This document shows positions 20,956-33,866 of a stretch of DNA of 64,000 nt, in pieces. The position numbers and the translations under genes are program-made. The DNA comes from Paragordius varius (Eukaryota > Nematomorpha): NCBI GenBank assembly GCA_964247055.1, contig OZ176055.1:5580001-5644000 (forward strand), read 5' to 3'. The notes under the pieces were generated by a model. That model was given only the letters and a program-made list of their open reading frames with translations. It did not search any database and was not told the origin of the DNA. Position 1 is the first letter of the stretch; every line of letters starts with the position of its first letter.

Positions 20956-23499
20956 TCACAAGTGTGGAATGCAACTGATAGGTTCATTTGTTTCGACAGA
21001 ACGATAAAAGGCAAAGCATACACCATCACATTGGTAAGGTTGGCAAAGGACTTCAAAAGATTGTGGTTCGCACAACAATATATTGTTGCAAGGTTCGCAA
21101 TTAGGTGTGATAACATTGGAAGGACATAAACGAGCTGGCAAAGTTATAACTTTTATAACTGGTGGAGGGACAGACAGTGTGGGTAGAAGGTTTTGTGGAT
21201 CCACACTCGTTGTGCTTTCTGTAACAAGTGTGGCTGAATCAATAGTCGTATTTTGCATAGTATCAGAAGCAGGAGTATCCATAGATAACGTGATATTTGA
21301 TGAGAGTGTGGCTGAATCAATAGTCGTATTTTGCAGAGTATCAGACGCAGGAGTATCCGTTGATAACGTGGTATTCGATGAGAGTGTGGCTGAATCAATA
21401 GTCGTATTTTGCAGAGCAGCAGACGCAGTAGTCTCCGTGGATAAAGTGGTATTTAATGAGATCGGTGAAATGGAACTGACCATTTGGGTTAGTTCACTTT
21501 CTGATGGCAAAGAAGTTTGCGAATCGGATATTGAATTTGTTTGGGTGTTTGTAGGGTTTGTCTCAGAATTATAGATTGGGGTGAATGTTGGTTCTGTGAT
21601 TACAGCTGTCGTGTTTGTAATCGTAGATGAAGTCGTTGTTGGTATACTTTTCAAAATATTTTTTGAAGTTAAAGTGTTTGGTAAAGTTTCTTTGGTCGTT
21701 GAAGTATATCCAATAAAAGTTGGCCGTAATGAGCTAGTTACTTGAGTTGTATATATGTTTGCTGTCTGAATTAAATATTAAATTGGTCATATTCAAAAAG
21801 TATTTAAATATTCACTTAATTAACTTTTTTCTTAAAATTAAGTGCTAGAATATAAATTTTATTATATAAACATTTTCTGTAAATGGATCTGTGATAGTTT
21901 GAGCGGTTATAAATGGTGGCATAATAGGTCTAGGTGAAGTAGTTTCCATTCCATAATCCATATAATCTAAATCTGTATCAAACGTTATGTAATCTGGAAA
22001 AGTAGGCTGGGGACTTGTTTCAATGTTTTTTCGGGTAAACTTAGTTAAGGGTAAAATCCATGCCATCGTCATTGGTGTAGTTAAAACGATAGTCATCAAA
22101 TCTAAATGTTATTTAATAATTGACATATACTACCTTTTCTGCAAAAAATGAGTTTCTATTCCCAATAAATTAACATTGTTTTTCTATTATACCTAGATCC
22201 GATAGCACTGGTATATATATATATATACCAGTGAGCAAAAATTAAAATTACAGAGACATAACTTAAAACTCTACTTTTAACCTGATAGATATAACTCGTT
22301 GATTTAAATTGAAAACATGATATAGAGATGTAAATTGATAACAAAATTAATTATACATTTCTAATTGTAATTAAAAATTTTATATAGGGAAAATCAAGGT
22401 TTAAAAAGGTATGGTTGTCTTTCAATAAATTTTTTCTCTATGTTTTTGTTTGGTCTGTATAATTTCAATTTATAATTTAGGTTGTTGCTATTTTAAGTAT
22501 GAAAATATTAAACAAATCAAATATATAAAATAGATTTATCACCTTGGCAACAACACCCATATACATCAACCATTGTCCTTATGTCACATGTATAACCTGA
22601 AGGACACAATTGATGTCCAACAGAATTTCCACATCTTACACGAGGGAGAGCTCGGGAGGATTGACATCCTACACAAACTTAAACGCACATCAATAAAAGC
22701 GTATCAATTATAAAAAAATATTAGGACAAATTCTTAAAAAACATTATGATTAATATCTATGGTAATCTAAATGTTGAGATAGAGGGCCAAATATGAGTAA
22801 AATCGTTGAAAAGAAAAGTTTGAATATTTGTCAATAATAAATGATCAAAGCGTTTTATATTTTTAAAGTAATTAATATAATGAATATTTAAACTTTATAG
22901 TCTATTATCACCAAATTTAATCATAAACATTTCTGCAAATTATAAATTTCAAAGTTACAAAGTAATTTACAATCTTCGGCCGGAAATGGCATAAAGTACT
23001 CATGTTGTTTGTAGGTATCCGGTTGAGTGTGGTGAAATTGTTGATAAAAGTTCCATGGTTTTGTTCTCTTTTCGTAATTTATCATGAAAGGTGGTGGCGG
23101 TGGTTTAGGTGAAAATTTTTTGTAAGTTGGATATTTTTTATGAGACAGGGTAAACATGTTGTAATTAAAGGTTTTACGTAGACTAATTTGTGTAGTTGTT
23201 TTTACAGTTGCAATGGGTTGATAAAATTTATTTTTATAAGGCGTAGGGAATGAGTTTGCCCGATTTGTTGATGCAAGTTTTGGCTTATTTCGGCTGGACG
23301 GTTTATCGTTTTCATGACGGTAATAATATGGAATTATTATAGGGACGTGGCGCTTTGCATTAAACAAATAGTAGGGAAAATTATTTGAGCTTGCGGCATT
23401 CTTCATTCCCATTTGGTGCAAATTCGGTATTCTGGATGTCGAAAGCCATGGTTTGTGTGGTATATAGTTTGTCTTTAAATAAATATCAATAAGGTATAT
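20956..23499 (-). CDS. Mucin-like secreted protein with two Cys-rich modules (5' end unresolved)
   Basis: Exons 23499-22929, 22677-22543, 22101-21872 and 21765-20956 join in consistent phases (581 residues before the stop). The N-terminal part is rich in Lys, Asn, Tyr and Pro and ends with PAEDCKLLCNF. Next comes a Cys-rich module (FCVGCQSS ... CPSGYTCD ... VYGCCCQD). A long Ser/Thr/Pro region follows, including three 26-residue tandem repeats (LQNTTIDSATL core) with many N-x-T sites. The C-terminal tail has eight cysteines (NCEPCNN, QPYQCDGVCF, SCIPHL). The repeats and Cys modules suggest an extracellular, heavily glycosylated protein. I could not find the signal-peptide exon. The acceptor of the 22677 exon is one of two possibilities; the other creates a stop. 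Confidence 0.6.
21210..21460. repeat. 78-bp tandem repeat, three copies, coding
   Basis: The unit GAGTGTGGCTGAATCAATAG... is repeated at about 21226, 21304 and 21382. It encodes 26-residue Ser/Thr repeats with the NTTID core of the mucin-like gene. The third copy has diverged most. Confidence 0.9.
22206..22233. repeat. 28-bp perfect palindrome
   Basis: CACTGG, then alternating TA, then CCAGTG, in an intron of the mucin-like gene. The ends CACTGG/CCAGTG are more than a TA run would give. Confidence 0.9.
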
Positions 23500-23501
23500 C
23501 T

Positions 23502-24086
23502 AATGAGGAAAAAAACCCTGGAAAATATAATTTTTACTTAACTTACAGAATATAACTTAGAGGTAAGAATAAAAAACAAAAACTGAATATAAAACATGTA
23601 GCTAAATCTTGGTAATAATTATTAAAGCATTTAAATAAAATGAATGGCTATAAAATAATGCCACCTTATATGATTTTACATTTTTGTGTCAATTCAATTA
23701 AAATTAAAGTAACGCAATGCATCTTTGTTAGAAAAATGGTATTCTTTTTCAAACCTTTTTTTGTTTCCATATTTTTATCGTATTATCAGGCCATCATGTT
23801 AATATCCTTGGCTTATTTAGTATAAATATAGCGGTTTCCAAATTAAAAACATTAACTTTTTTTGAGCAATCGAAACAACGTAGACCATAAAAATGATGAA
23901 TATCCAGGTAATTATATAAAAAATATTATTTATTTTTTAGTGTGGTACTTTTGGAGAAGGTTTTTAATTATAGATGTAAAGTTGATCAATAACTCGTATA
24001 AAAGGAACCTATAATTAATTAAAATAATATATTTCCTTAATATTTCAATATCAAATATTTTTTTACATTACATTTTAATTATATAA
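23502..24086. other. Upstream of mucin-like gene; unassigned open frame
   Basis: A 61-codon hydrophobic open frame on the + strand (23640-23825) and ATGATGAATATCCAG|GTAATT at about 23894 could be exons of an unseen gene, but I cannot connect them to anything. Confidence 0.3.
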
Positions 24087-24609
24087 CTAGCGTAAATCTC
24101 GTGCTGCTACGCAGCCCGAGGAAGTCCTTCGGACTTCTGGGGGGAAAAAGGGACAATAAAATGATCCACATATGTGGATTATTTCGAAGCATTATTTAAT
24201 AGCTATGATCTCATAGGAATTTTAACACGGTGCATTCATACTAATATATTGTTTACTTGGGGGAAAAATAGATTCAAAAAATTATTTTTGTGGATTATTT
24301 TTTGAAAAAAATGGCATATTACGGGGGGAAGCGGGTAAAAAGAGGGCCTAAATTTAAAAAGCGAGCCGACTATGTTCGGCGCAATCGAAAATAAGTAAAC
24401 AAAAATCATATTAGAAATCGAATGGTCCAAAAAAACCCGTTTTTTACACGGGGTGGGCCCGAACTGGGGGCCTAATTCAAAAAAGGGCGAATCTATTGTC
24501 GGGGCATTTATTAATGATTATTTTTTCGACATTTGGATTTGAATGGGTCTACCGGTTTTCCGGAAAGAGATCACAAAGCCAGCATTTTCCATATTTATAA
24601 ATATATAGA
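24087..24609 (-). mobile_element. Non-autonomous Helitron, both ends present
   Basis: On the minus strand the element begins A|TCTATATATTTATAAATATG at 24609 and ends with a hairpin (CTCGGGCTGC-GTA-GCAGC-A-CGAG), then ATTTACG and CTAG|T at 24087. A 5' TC, a GC-rich 3' hairpin about ten bases before CTRR, and insertion between A and T without duplication are the defining Helitron marks. 523 bp, no Rep/helicase coding. Internal palindromes include GAAGTCCTTCGGACTTC and ATCCACATATGTGGAT. Confidence 0.92.
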
Positions 24610-25663
24610 TAAGTGATAAAGCATCATTTAGATCTGAAATTTTTTATTTTTATTTATAAATTTTACGAGTCATTGATAAAATTTACTTTATACGAATTTT
24701 GAATGCGCAAACAGGTCCATACCCTAATCCCAATAATGTGGCTAAAAAATGATTTAACAGATGTGCGGTAAAAATTTCAGATCATTCAATATTTAAAAAA
24801 ATGCGCATACTCTGCTTTTAAACAATAATTAGAGCGACATCTAATTAACTATTATTTTATGGTATTTTGAAGCCTGCTGTAGATTTCTATTTATTCATTA
24901 TTTTGATAAAAAAAATCAATCGCCTTCGATTCTGAAAAGTTTTGGGAATATGCATTTGTATCTCAAGCTAATGGTGAATAAATTCTTTATATTCAAGTTG
25001 AAAAAATTTGGATTATCAAGAAAATTATCGTAAGAATTTAATAGTTTTTTATAATCATGCTTTACTACTCGTTTTATCAAAATATCTTCAAAATGAAAAT
25101 ATTATAAATATTTGCTTGTCACAATTTAAAAAACCGAACATTTTCATCAGACGGGTTTGTTTATTTTTCTAGATAATTATGCCATTGTGGGCAAAGATTT
25201 GAGACTTTCCGGACCCATAGAAAAAAAGCTTAATATGGACATTTTTTTATAGTAATATAATTTAATTAATAATAAAGTATTAAGCTACCTGCTTTCCAGA
25301 AAATGTCACTTTTCGTTTTTTTGATATGGAACTATTATCATAAAGTGAAATATATTCCTCAAATGACTCATAATCTCTTAACAAATGTTCAATGGACCTT
25401 GATATACTTTTATATCAGATATATATTTTGATAAAATAATTTTTATGAATTCCTATGCTAAATATTAGATTTATTAATTAGCTATCTATTTTAGACGTAA
25501 AGAATAATTATAATTTAAAATGATAAATCATACTTTTCGGGCAAAATGTTTTTTTTTCGGAATTTTACTGCATTCTGGCTTACAAAACAAATCATGATTA
25601 AAACTTATAACTAGCCGGGTCATTTCATGGGTCACTGTAGCGTAGTTGCATTAAAATATTTTA
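24610..25663. other. Intergenic, nothing recognised
   Basis: AT-rich, no supported gene. Confidence 0.4.
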
Positions 25664-27240
25664 CACTGCGTCCAAAATCGAGGGGTATAAAAATATTATT
25701 ATGAAGTATATATATATATTTTGCTAGATAGATAAATGTATCAGTCTCATGGTGCTTTTGGTTTTGGCCCTTACGAGTAAAAGAAAGGTATTTACACTTT
25801 TGTGTCAAGTGCTTCGTATCAGAAAATGGCAATTTTTGCGCATTTTATATATTTTTTTGGTATAATTCATTTTAACAAATATCACTAAAATATATTATTA
25901 CCATATATAAAAAAGTAAAACAATATCTTCAAAAAATTATAATGTTAAGATAAGGGCTTCGAAAGTCCAAACTTATGCTCTGCTAAAACTTGTTTTCATA
26001 AAAAAAACCCAAAAATGCCTGGATTATGCGATAAAAATTTTAATATAAGCTAAATTTTGATATCAACTCAAATATTTTCTAAAAAGCATACATTTTAGAA
26101 AATTAAATTTTTAGTAAAATTGTTGAAGCGTACATACTAAATAAATGACATGATGAAAACAGTATAAAAACGTTATAAGATATTATAAAAACCATTTTTT
26201 TATATAATTCGATGCCGAACATTTCTTACCAAAATTTTAATTTTCCGTTCGTCTTTAAATTTACCTTAAATATTTAATGTTTTATCACATAAATTCACCC
26301 AAATTTGAAAGAAAACGAATCTTTTGATAGAGATGTTCAGCATCACCGAATTCTATAGAATAATTTATACAATATAAGTGTTTCTATACCTTTTCTACCA
26401 TGCTTCTATATGTCATAAAACTTGCTTCACCAAAATTTTGACATAAATAAAATATAATATTTATCGTGAAAACGGTCCTTTCGCTTTCATTTTTAAATTT
26501 GCCCATTTTATACAGATCCAAAAGCTTGAGTCCATATCCAAATTTTATAAAAATATTGATCTGCAATTTAACGCTTTATTAGATTTTTATTTTTCTGTCC
26601 GCAGTGACATTTTGGGGTAGTTTTTGACTCCAGAGCTAAAATAGTAAACAAACTTCTGTTAAAGTTGTTTTAAAATTTTTTTATAAATCCACCTTCTCCT
26701 GTATTAGATAAAAAAAATAGAATTTTTAAAGGTTTCTAACTTCAGTTCCAAATTCAAATAGCGATTGAACTAAACAGCTGATATTAAAATCATTAATATA
26801 AATTTTCTGATTAATCGTAAATTGAGAGCTCTTCAAAATTATTTTTATTTTTTAATAATATATTGTTTTATTAGCGATTAAAAGAATCCAAAGAAGAAAT
26901 AGGCGGCGTAAGAGATAGGAATTTTACAATTTTACATTTTTTTTAAAAAAAGACATATCATGCGCTGAAAGCTTTGGAAGCATATTCATACAATGGTAAA
27001 AATATATTTTTAAAAATTTAAGTTTTAATTAGTTCTGATGTATAGAATTACCCCAAAAAGCCTATTGCTATTTTTTGGAATGACGCATTTAGCCCTCGCA
27101 AATAAATCTTAGCAAACATAAAGTGCGCTAATTGTTCAGTTTTGGTTATCGAGCCAACCTCCCAAATTCTTAATATTCCTGAAACATTTTCTTATCAGAG
27201 TATTATATTTCATCAGGATATATTTTTGTGGACACTGTCT
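25664..27240. mobile_element. CACTGCGTCC-family TIR element with internal MITE
   Basis: Left terminus CACTGCGTCCAAAATCGAGG at 25664, followed by TGGTGCTTTTGGTTTTGGCC and ACACTTTTGTGTCAAGTGC. The right side (27070-27240) has GACGCATTTAGCC, TCAGTTTTGGTTATCG and a degraded end GACACTGTC. A copy of the AACACTTC MITE family occupies about 26568-27065. Non-coding. Confidence 0.6.
26568..27065. mobile_element. Degraded MITE of the AACACTTC family, nested
   Basis: TTTAACGCTTTATTAG at the left with GGGGTAGTTTTTGACTC inside; GAATTACCCCAAAAAGCC near the right end. The interior GCTGAAAGCTTTGGAAG matches the other copies. Confidence 0.55.
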
Positions 27241-27976
27241 TATAAGCATTAATTGAGGATAAATGAGGCAAATGATAAAAAATAAACCACATATTCCACA
27301 AGTTCTCACTTAAGTTTAAAAATGTTCAAAATTTTTTATAGTTATGGGGGTCTTTTTTTCAAAATAACTTAAAGGTGAAATGATATTTTAGTTTATAAAT
27401 AGATGACTATAGTAATGATGGACATTTAATTAAAATTATATCTTTATAATTACAAAATTTCCAAATAACTTATATTACGCCTTCTACATTAACACTTGGG
27501 AGAATTTTATTTTTTGCATCAAACGATAGAAGAAGATTTTGACATATAAAATTTGTGAAGTACCATAATAATATAGAAAATTCCTGCGGCAATTATTGAA
27601 TATAATTAGACTGCATATTTAATCTGAAATTGCTCAATAAACCCTATCCTTTTTAGTCAAGCGGGGCTTTGCCAAAAGTGTAATTTTAAAAAAGCTCTCA
27701 GGTATATCTCCATTCAAAAGATGGATACCTAATACCAGAGAATCGGTTATATGTTCAATTTGATGCGCAGGTTTTTAATTTATATGCCTAACATATGTAT
27801 ATAAATAATGCTATAAAATCATATTTTTATCATATTTTCGCTTTTATAAATTTTAATGTTATCCTTCACAAATAAAAAAGGTATAAATTCCGAGTATTCA
27901 CAAAGCAAAGTAAATCAATAATAATATAAAAACAATCATATTATGGCGTAGTTAATTAGTTATTAGTCGTCTTGAA
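27241..27976. other. Upstream of ZYG11/ZER1-like gene
   Basis: AT-rich, no gene seen. An acceptor-like TTATTAG lies 10 bases before the start codon. Confidence 0.35.
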
Positions 27977-30900
27977 ATGTGTGAAACGTCCCCGTCATCC
28001 CTATTGGATATTATTTTAAAATATTTTGCAAATAATTTTGATACTTTGGAAAACAATGGATTATTTTTTGACCAGATTTTGCTCCAAGACTATTATTTTA
28101 CCGAAAATGAATCCAACACATTGTTTAGATTTTTAGGGGAAAATGATTGTATAAGCGATAAAACCCTATCCCTTCTTTCATCGCCATCAATTTTTCCAAT
28201 CACAATTTTAATTATAAATGCCGATACGGGTGGTCAGTATATTACTATCGCATCTTTAATTAATAATTTGGAACGACATTTGATTAAAAATCTAAAATAT
28301 TTGAAATTATCCGGACTTTATAAAATACCATTTGAGGATCTTATAGCTTTTTTCTTTTTTCAAAGACCTCAACAATCGCAAACATCCACATTAAATTATT
28401 TCCAACTAACTCATTTAGATTTATCTTCAAATAATGTTTCTTCTTTGAAGCCACACAAGTTGAAGGCCAAAAAATTTGTTGATGTCGACACCGATCTCGA
28501 TCTATATTTTTATTTTCGGGAAAGTACTGCATCGGAAAATCCGACTAATCATCCGGCATTTAATAGCTCCAACGATGTTGAACCCACTAAAGATGCAGAC
28601 TTTCACCATAACTCTATTCCCAACAGTATACAGCATCCTAACATATCCACCATGCTTCCTTATTTACTTTATTTAAATCTTTCTCAATGCACTCTTTTAT
28701 CTTCCAGATCATTATCTATGATTTTGAGACATTTGGAACGTCTAGAAATATTAGATTTATCACTATGTTCAGGCGTTGAAGATCTCAGCGTCCTTTGTGA
28801 TATTCCGTGTCGTGATCGTTTACGTTATTTAATCCTTCATGGGATGAGAGTATCTTGTCGTGAAAAATCGCCCGCTATCATAACCCAATTTATCGGACTT
28901 GAAGGACTTGATATTTCTGAGCCCTCTGGCCGACATTACCGATTAGAACCGCCCCCGAATTACGGGTTAAATGGGGGAAACGGTGGAAATGGAAACGGAA
29001 ACGGTACTACAACCTCCAATACTAACCCCGTATCATTTCAAACGTTAAATAGTTTTACGTTTGGCTTGCTAAACGGTGGTACAACCAATGCCAATAACAA
29101 CCAAGGCGACAATGAAGGAAATAACCCAGTATCTGTTACGACTAGACACTCCGAGGGCCATGAAAGTCCGATTCAATCGCCACGGACTCCGGTCCATCTT
29201 ATCCTATCATCGAGACGGCTCACTAAACTAAAAAAGTTGGATATATCAGGCGTAGCTGGACTCTCGCCAATATCCTTAATGTAAATTTAGTGCTTTTTGT
29301 TTCAAATATTTTTCTGTAATGATTTAGGAAATTTATAAAAACTGTATGATTTCATTATATTTATAGTAATAACATTTTTTTAGTTTATATTGTAAACAAG
29401 ACCTTGACCTTACAATTATATCATTTAAACGATTAGTCATTCTTTTGTAGTTTAATTATATTTGTGATCGAGGATAAACAAAAGTGTTTATGATATTAGG
29501 ACTTTCTTGGATCTTCACATAGAGTTGGAATATTTGGGTGTTATGCTAACAAATATTCATTATGATCCCAGGCTCAACGATATATTTGATTCTAAAACGC
29601 AAATCATGGTAGCTTTTCATTTCAAATATATTTCATTTCTAGTCTTATTTTTTATAAATATTTTAATAAAATAGATTGCTGGTGAAAACAACGAAATTCA
29701 ACTCATTAATGCGCTGAAAATGTATACCGAGCGTCCTGGCTATGTGCAAAAAGCATTACAAAAATTATTCTCATTTACACGGGAATCCAAATCACTGAAT
29801 ATTGAATTGATCGAAGTACCAAGCATATTATTTAGTTTTTAATAATAGCAATTTTGAATTTGTTACCTGTAACACCCTTTTTTTTCTAGATTATAACTGA
29901 GCACCTTGCACATCAACCCGAAAATCTGGGGATCAATTTAGCTGGAACAGCATGTTTGTATAATTTAATTAAAATATCTGGGGCCGAAACAGTTATCAGC
30001 GCTCGGTTGGCAGAAAGGGTTGTTGCCATTTGCTTGCAATCTATGCAACAATTTAGTTCGAATCAACAACTCCAAAAGAATGTCATACTCCTACTGTGTA
30101 ATGATTGGTACGTATCATTATATTTTAACGAAAAGTATAGATATGGACTCTAATCTTATTAATTGATGGCTTTTAAACTTATATAGTAAGGTCACCCATG
30201 ATTATACATAAAAATCCTTTTTTATTTATATAACTCTCAATCTTGCACTTATGCGATCCCAGTATTTAGCATAAATTTATAGTTTTTGTTTTATTTCAAT
30301 GGGTTTGATATTATTAAGATTCGATAACAAAATTCAATAATAATTATAATTGAAAATAGTTTTTAAGGATTCTTAAAATTGCATTAAATTATATTTTTAC
30401 ATAAACCATTCTGTATATCGCCTAAAAATATTCTAATATACCTAGGATTATAAATTCGGTGAATTTCGATCGACTGCTTTGCACCCGACTGGTGTTGGAT
30501 TGCTTGTGTGCATACCGCGATAACCGTTTGATTCAAATGTGCGCCGCCATAACTAGTCTTATTGCTGCAAAAATGACCGTTTCTCAAGTCAATGCTTTAG
30601 GGGCCCGGAGTGCATATATTAAACGCTTCTTAGAAATTATTTTGGAACGGGTATGTTGTATTACAATTTTCGAAATATTTAAATAGTGATAATATTTCCT
30701 ATTCTTTTTTATCCGTATTCGCTCTCCATTTTTTTAATAAACGTTCTGTTAGGTTAATAACTATCAAAATGATTCGATACTCAAGCTTTGTTTAAGTGCC
30801 ATTTGGAACCTGACGGATGAAAGCCCCAGAACTTGCAAAAATTTTATAAAGGAAAATGGTATGTAATTAAATTATTAATGTATTGTTTTTATAATGTTTG

Positions 30901-33541
30901 ACAGTTATAGTTAAAATGAATATAAAGAAAGAACGTAAAACTAGATAATTATTTTTACTTTTAAACCCTGATTTTTTCTATGTACCTATATGATTACAAA
31001 TGTTTTACATATAATAACGATGGTGTCTAATTTACGTCTCTTTTCCATTTAACTTATATTAAAAAACACGGTTTGAAAAGTATGGCTATCTTTATTGGAA
31101 TAAAAAAATTTCTTTTAGTTTTGCCTTTAGAATTTGTGTCCAAATTAATGTTTTAGGCCTACGAGTTTACTACGAAGCATTCCTAGCCTTTTCCGATGAT
31201 TACGGCATTTTAAGCAAATTCTTAGGCTCTTTGGCAAATGTGGCCGAGGTTGAAGGTCTCAAGGGTGTTATCTTGGCCCGTGGGGGTCAACACTTGGTTA
31301 CTCAATTGATTAGGTTAGCAAAGTTATGTCGGACCAATATTCCTGTATCATATTTTGCGTGTGGTATTTTGGCACATACACTATCACATTTTCCCACTAA
31401 GGTTATTGAAATAACGTTGGACTGTGCCACTTTGCTGAATAATCCCAAAGGCAGCAAAACTCAAAATGAACCCGCAAACAGTGTAGGCTCTACATCATCT
31501 AGTCAACAGAATTCAATTATTCCCCTTCATGTTAAACGAGAGGTTGTTTGCATTTTTATTGTTTTATTTTTAAGAGTAATATTAAACAATCCTATTTAAT
31601 AGAATCCAAATAATATTTTTCTTGGATAGGATTCAATTAAAATGATCAACTAGTTTTTACCTTTTTAGTGATATTGAAATTAATTTATTACTAAAATATT
31701 ATATAAATTAAGCCTAATAAAATTTTATTCGATATCTTTTTGATTCTTTCTTATTATTAAATAATATCATAGGAATCGTATAGTTTTTCCAGCAGCGATG
31801 ATCACGATGAATCAAGCCAAGATACGGATATAATTGGACAAGGTTTATTTAAAAGCATTACGTAGTATATTAATATTTTGAAAATTCTAAATACACGCAT
31901 TTTAATGGTTTCTTATTTCACACTCTAGTTGGGCAATTTGCAACACAGTAGTGTAGGGAAAACCAACAAAATATTGAATAAACAATTTTTCCCTACTTTT
32001 TTCGATACTATACTGTTTTTCAAAGGGCCCTGCTATAATTTGAAATAAGCAACCATAAAATGCATACTGTAAAATCAAAAGGGCATTAACCATATCAGTT
32101 CTGCATTGAATTATTTTTATATTTTTTTAACATGTTTTAATCCGAATAGTTTATAAATTGCTGATTATTTTTACACAAGATCCAAAATTTATTGCCGATA
32201 GCTAAACAAAGCTTGCTAGTTTTGTTTAGCTATCGGCAATAAATTTTATTTTTTGATTTTATATAGACGAAATCGATTCTCATAGTCCATCGTCTCGAAG
32301 CCGTAGTCATGATTTAGGAGGTGGTATTGATCACGAATCCTCCATATCATCTAACGTTAATTTACGAGCTTTGGCAAATAATCATTCCTCTATGGTTGTC
32401 GATGATGTTGAAGCTTTTGAAGCGGATTTCTCCACAAAAACTCGAACGCTCAAACCTAATTCTCTACCCTACAAACATGAAATCAACGAGGTAAGAAATC
32501 AAAAACCATAGGTGCTTTCAAATATTGTTTGTTTCTTTTACGCTTAATAATTTTAATTATTGCTGAATCATAAATCCGATTAATATTACAAATTTTATTG
32601 ACTAATTAGATTACATTAAATTATTAATTAGATTCTAGTAACGACTGTAAGTTCTTGGACCGAACCGGATAGAGAAATGGTATCTTACAGATCATTTAAA
32701 CCATTTTACAACCTTCTCTCTAAACCAATACTCTATGAATATGGGGCACAAGCTTGGTCACTATGGGCTCTACGGCATGTTACCTCTAAGAATGGTTAAA
32801 ATTTGACCTTGCAAATATCTTAAGTTTTTATGAAAAAACATCAATTAAAGATTCTTAACTACAATGATTAATAGATAAAATATGATATATAAAAATATAA
32901 CCCAGCGTTAACATAGGAAATAACTATCAAAAATCTATTCGCATATGTATGAATACAATTTTATTTGATGTTTAATAAGCTTTGGATTTTACTGGTTTGG
33001 AAGTTAAATGCAACAGATTAATCAAAAAGGCAAATATAAATTTTAATTGAATATAAAAGTTAAATAATATTCACATATTTCTAATTTAGCTGAACGTTAT
33101 AAATCTTTTATGGATAAAGAGGGGGGACTGGCGTTTTTGCTAGATTTTCGAAAGAATCTTGATAGCCTTTTGCAAGCGACAAAACTCACACCAACAAAAT
33201 CAACCCAAGTCAAATACATTTATCAAAACGTTGATACAGAAAAAATATCATCGCAGATTGATTCATGCCACAAAAATGTTTTATACCATGGGCCAATTAT
33301 AGAAAATGAAATTTTTGATTCAACAATGTGTGTTGATCACATTGAAGAAGTTACATGCGAACCTAGCGTTAACATGAATAATAAAGATTCTGTTGGTAAA
33401 AATATTCCGCCTAATCATACTTTGAATGCAACCAATAATAGAAGTGTCGATGATTACCTAAATCCCAAAGCTATTTATGAAATTTTATCGCCTATGCTCA
33501 ATGATCTACTAGCCATTTTAAATGATTGTACAAATAATTGA
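27977..33541 (+). CDS. ZYG11/ZER1-family substrate receptor of CUL2 ubiquitin ligase
   Basis: Eleven exons join in phase: 27977-29280, 29500-29608, 29675-29815, 29890-30107, 30446-30650, 30753-30858, 31157-31542, 31773-31842, 32267-32490, 32632-32794, 33090-33541 (1,125 residues; human relatives 740-770). The N-terminus (SLLDIILKYF) fits a VHL-box-like helix. Leucine-rich repeats follow (FQLTHLDLSSNNVSSL, LEILDLSLCSGVEDL). ARM-like repeats contain ICLQSMQQF, CLSAIWNLTDESPRTC, SLANVAEVEGL and YFACGILAHTL, the signature order of ZYG11B/ZER1. YRSFKPFYNLL and SLWALRHVTSKN are near the end. In animals these receptors recognise N-terminal glycine degrons. Unusual are an Asn/Gly-rich insert inside the LRR region (around 28965-29130), an acidic Ser-rich linker between ARM repeats, and a long C-terminal tail. 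I cannot choose between ZYG11 and ZER1. Confidence 0.9.
31946..32015. mobile_element. Short MITE remnant in ZYG11/ZER1-like intron 8
   Basis: Ends CAGTAGTGTAGGGAAAA and (complement) ACAGTATAGTATCG with a second AGTAGGGAAAAATTG, loosely like the CAGTAGCGTATG family. About 70 bp; no clear TA duplication. Confidence 0.35.
32184..32247. repeat. 27-bp perfect inverted repeat with 10-nt loop, in an intron
   Basis: Left arm 32184-32210 starts AAAATTTATTGCCGATAGC; right arm 32221-32247 is its exact reverse complement. It sits 20 bp before exon 9 of the ZYG11/ZER1-like gene, on its transcribed strand. The stem is too short for a typical animal pre-miRNA loop layout but would be a very stable RNA hairpin. 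Confidence 0.95.
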
Positions 33542-33866
33542 AAGTTTATAAATTTTAACACTAAGGGAAGGCTATTTTATTTATTTCCTCAATTAATAAA
33601 TTGTGATACTATAATTACCAATGCCGTTTTGATTTGCTACTTTTGAAATGGGTCCAGTCCAAAACTAATTATTTATGAATAGTATATTTGAACATAAAAA
33701 CCATAATCAAAACGAATAATGAAACAAATATTTATTCTAATATATATTTATTGCAGGGTTTACAACACATGTAGGGCTACTCTATAAAATGAATTACGTA
33801 AAAAGGAAGACATTTTTGACAAATGAATATATCAAAAAAATTAACTAATGTTTAGGCAAAAATATT
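33542..33866. other. Convergent intergenic spacer
   Basis: 325 bp between the stops of the ZYG11/ZER1-like gene and the fasciclin gene. It contains both 3' ends; nothing else is seen. Confidence 0.5.

Noticed and set aside
21083-21574. 163-codon open frame on the + strand
   Set aside because: Complement of the Ser/Thr repeat of the mucin-like gene; the - strand has consistent exon phases and Cys modules.
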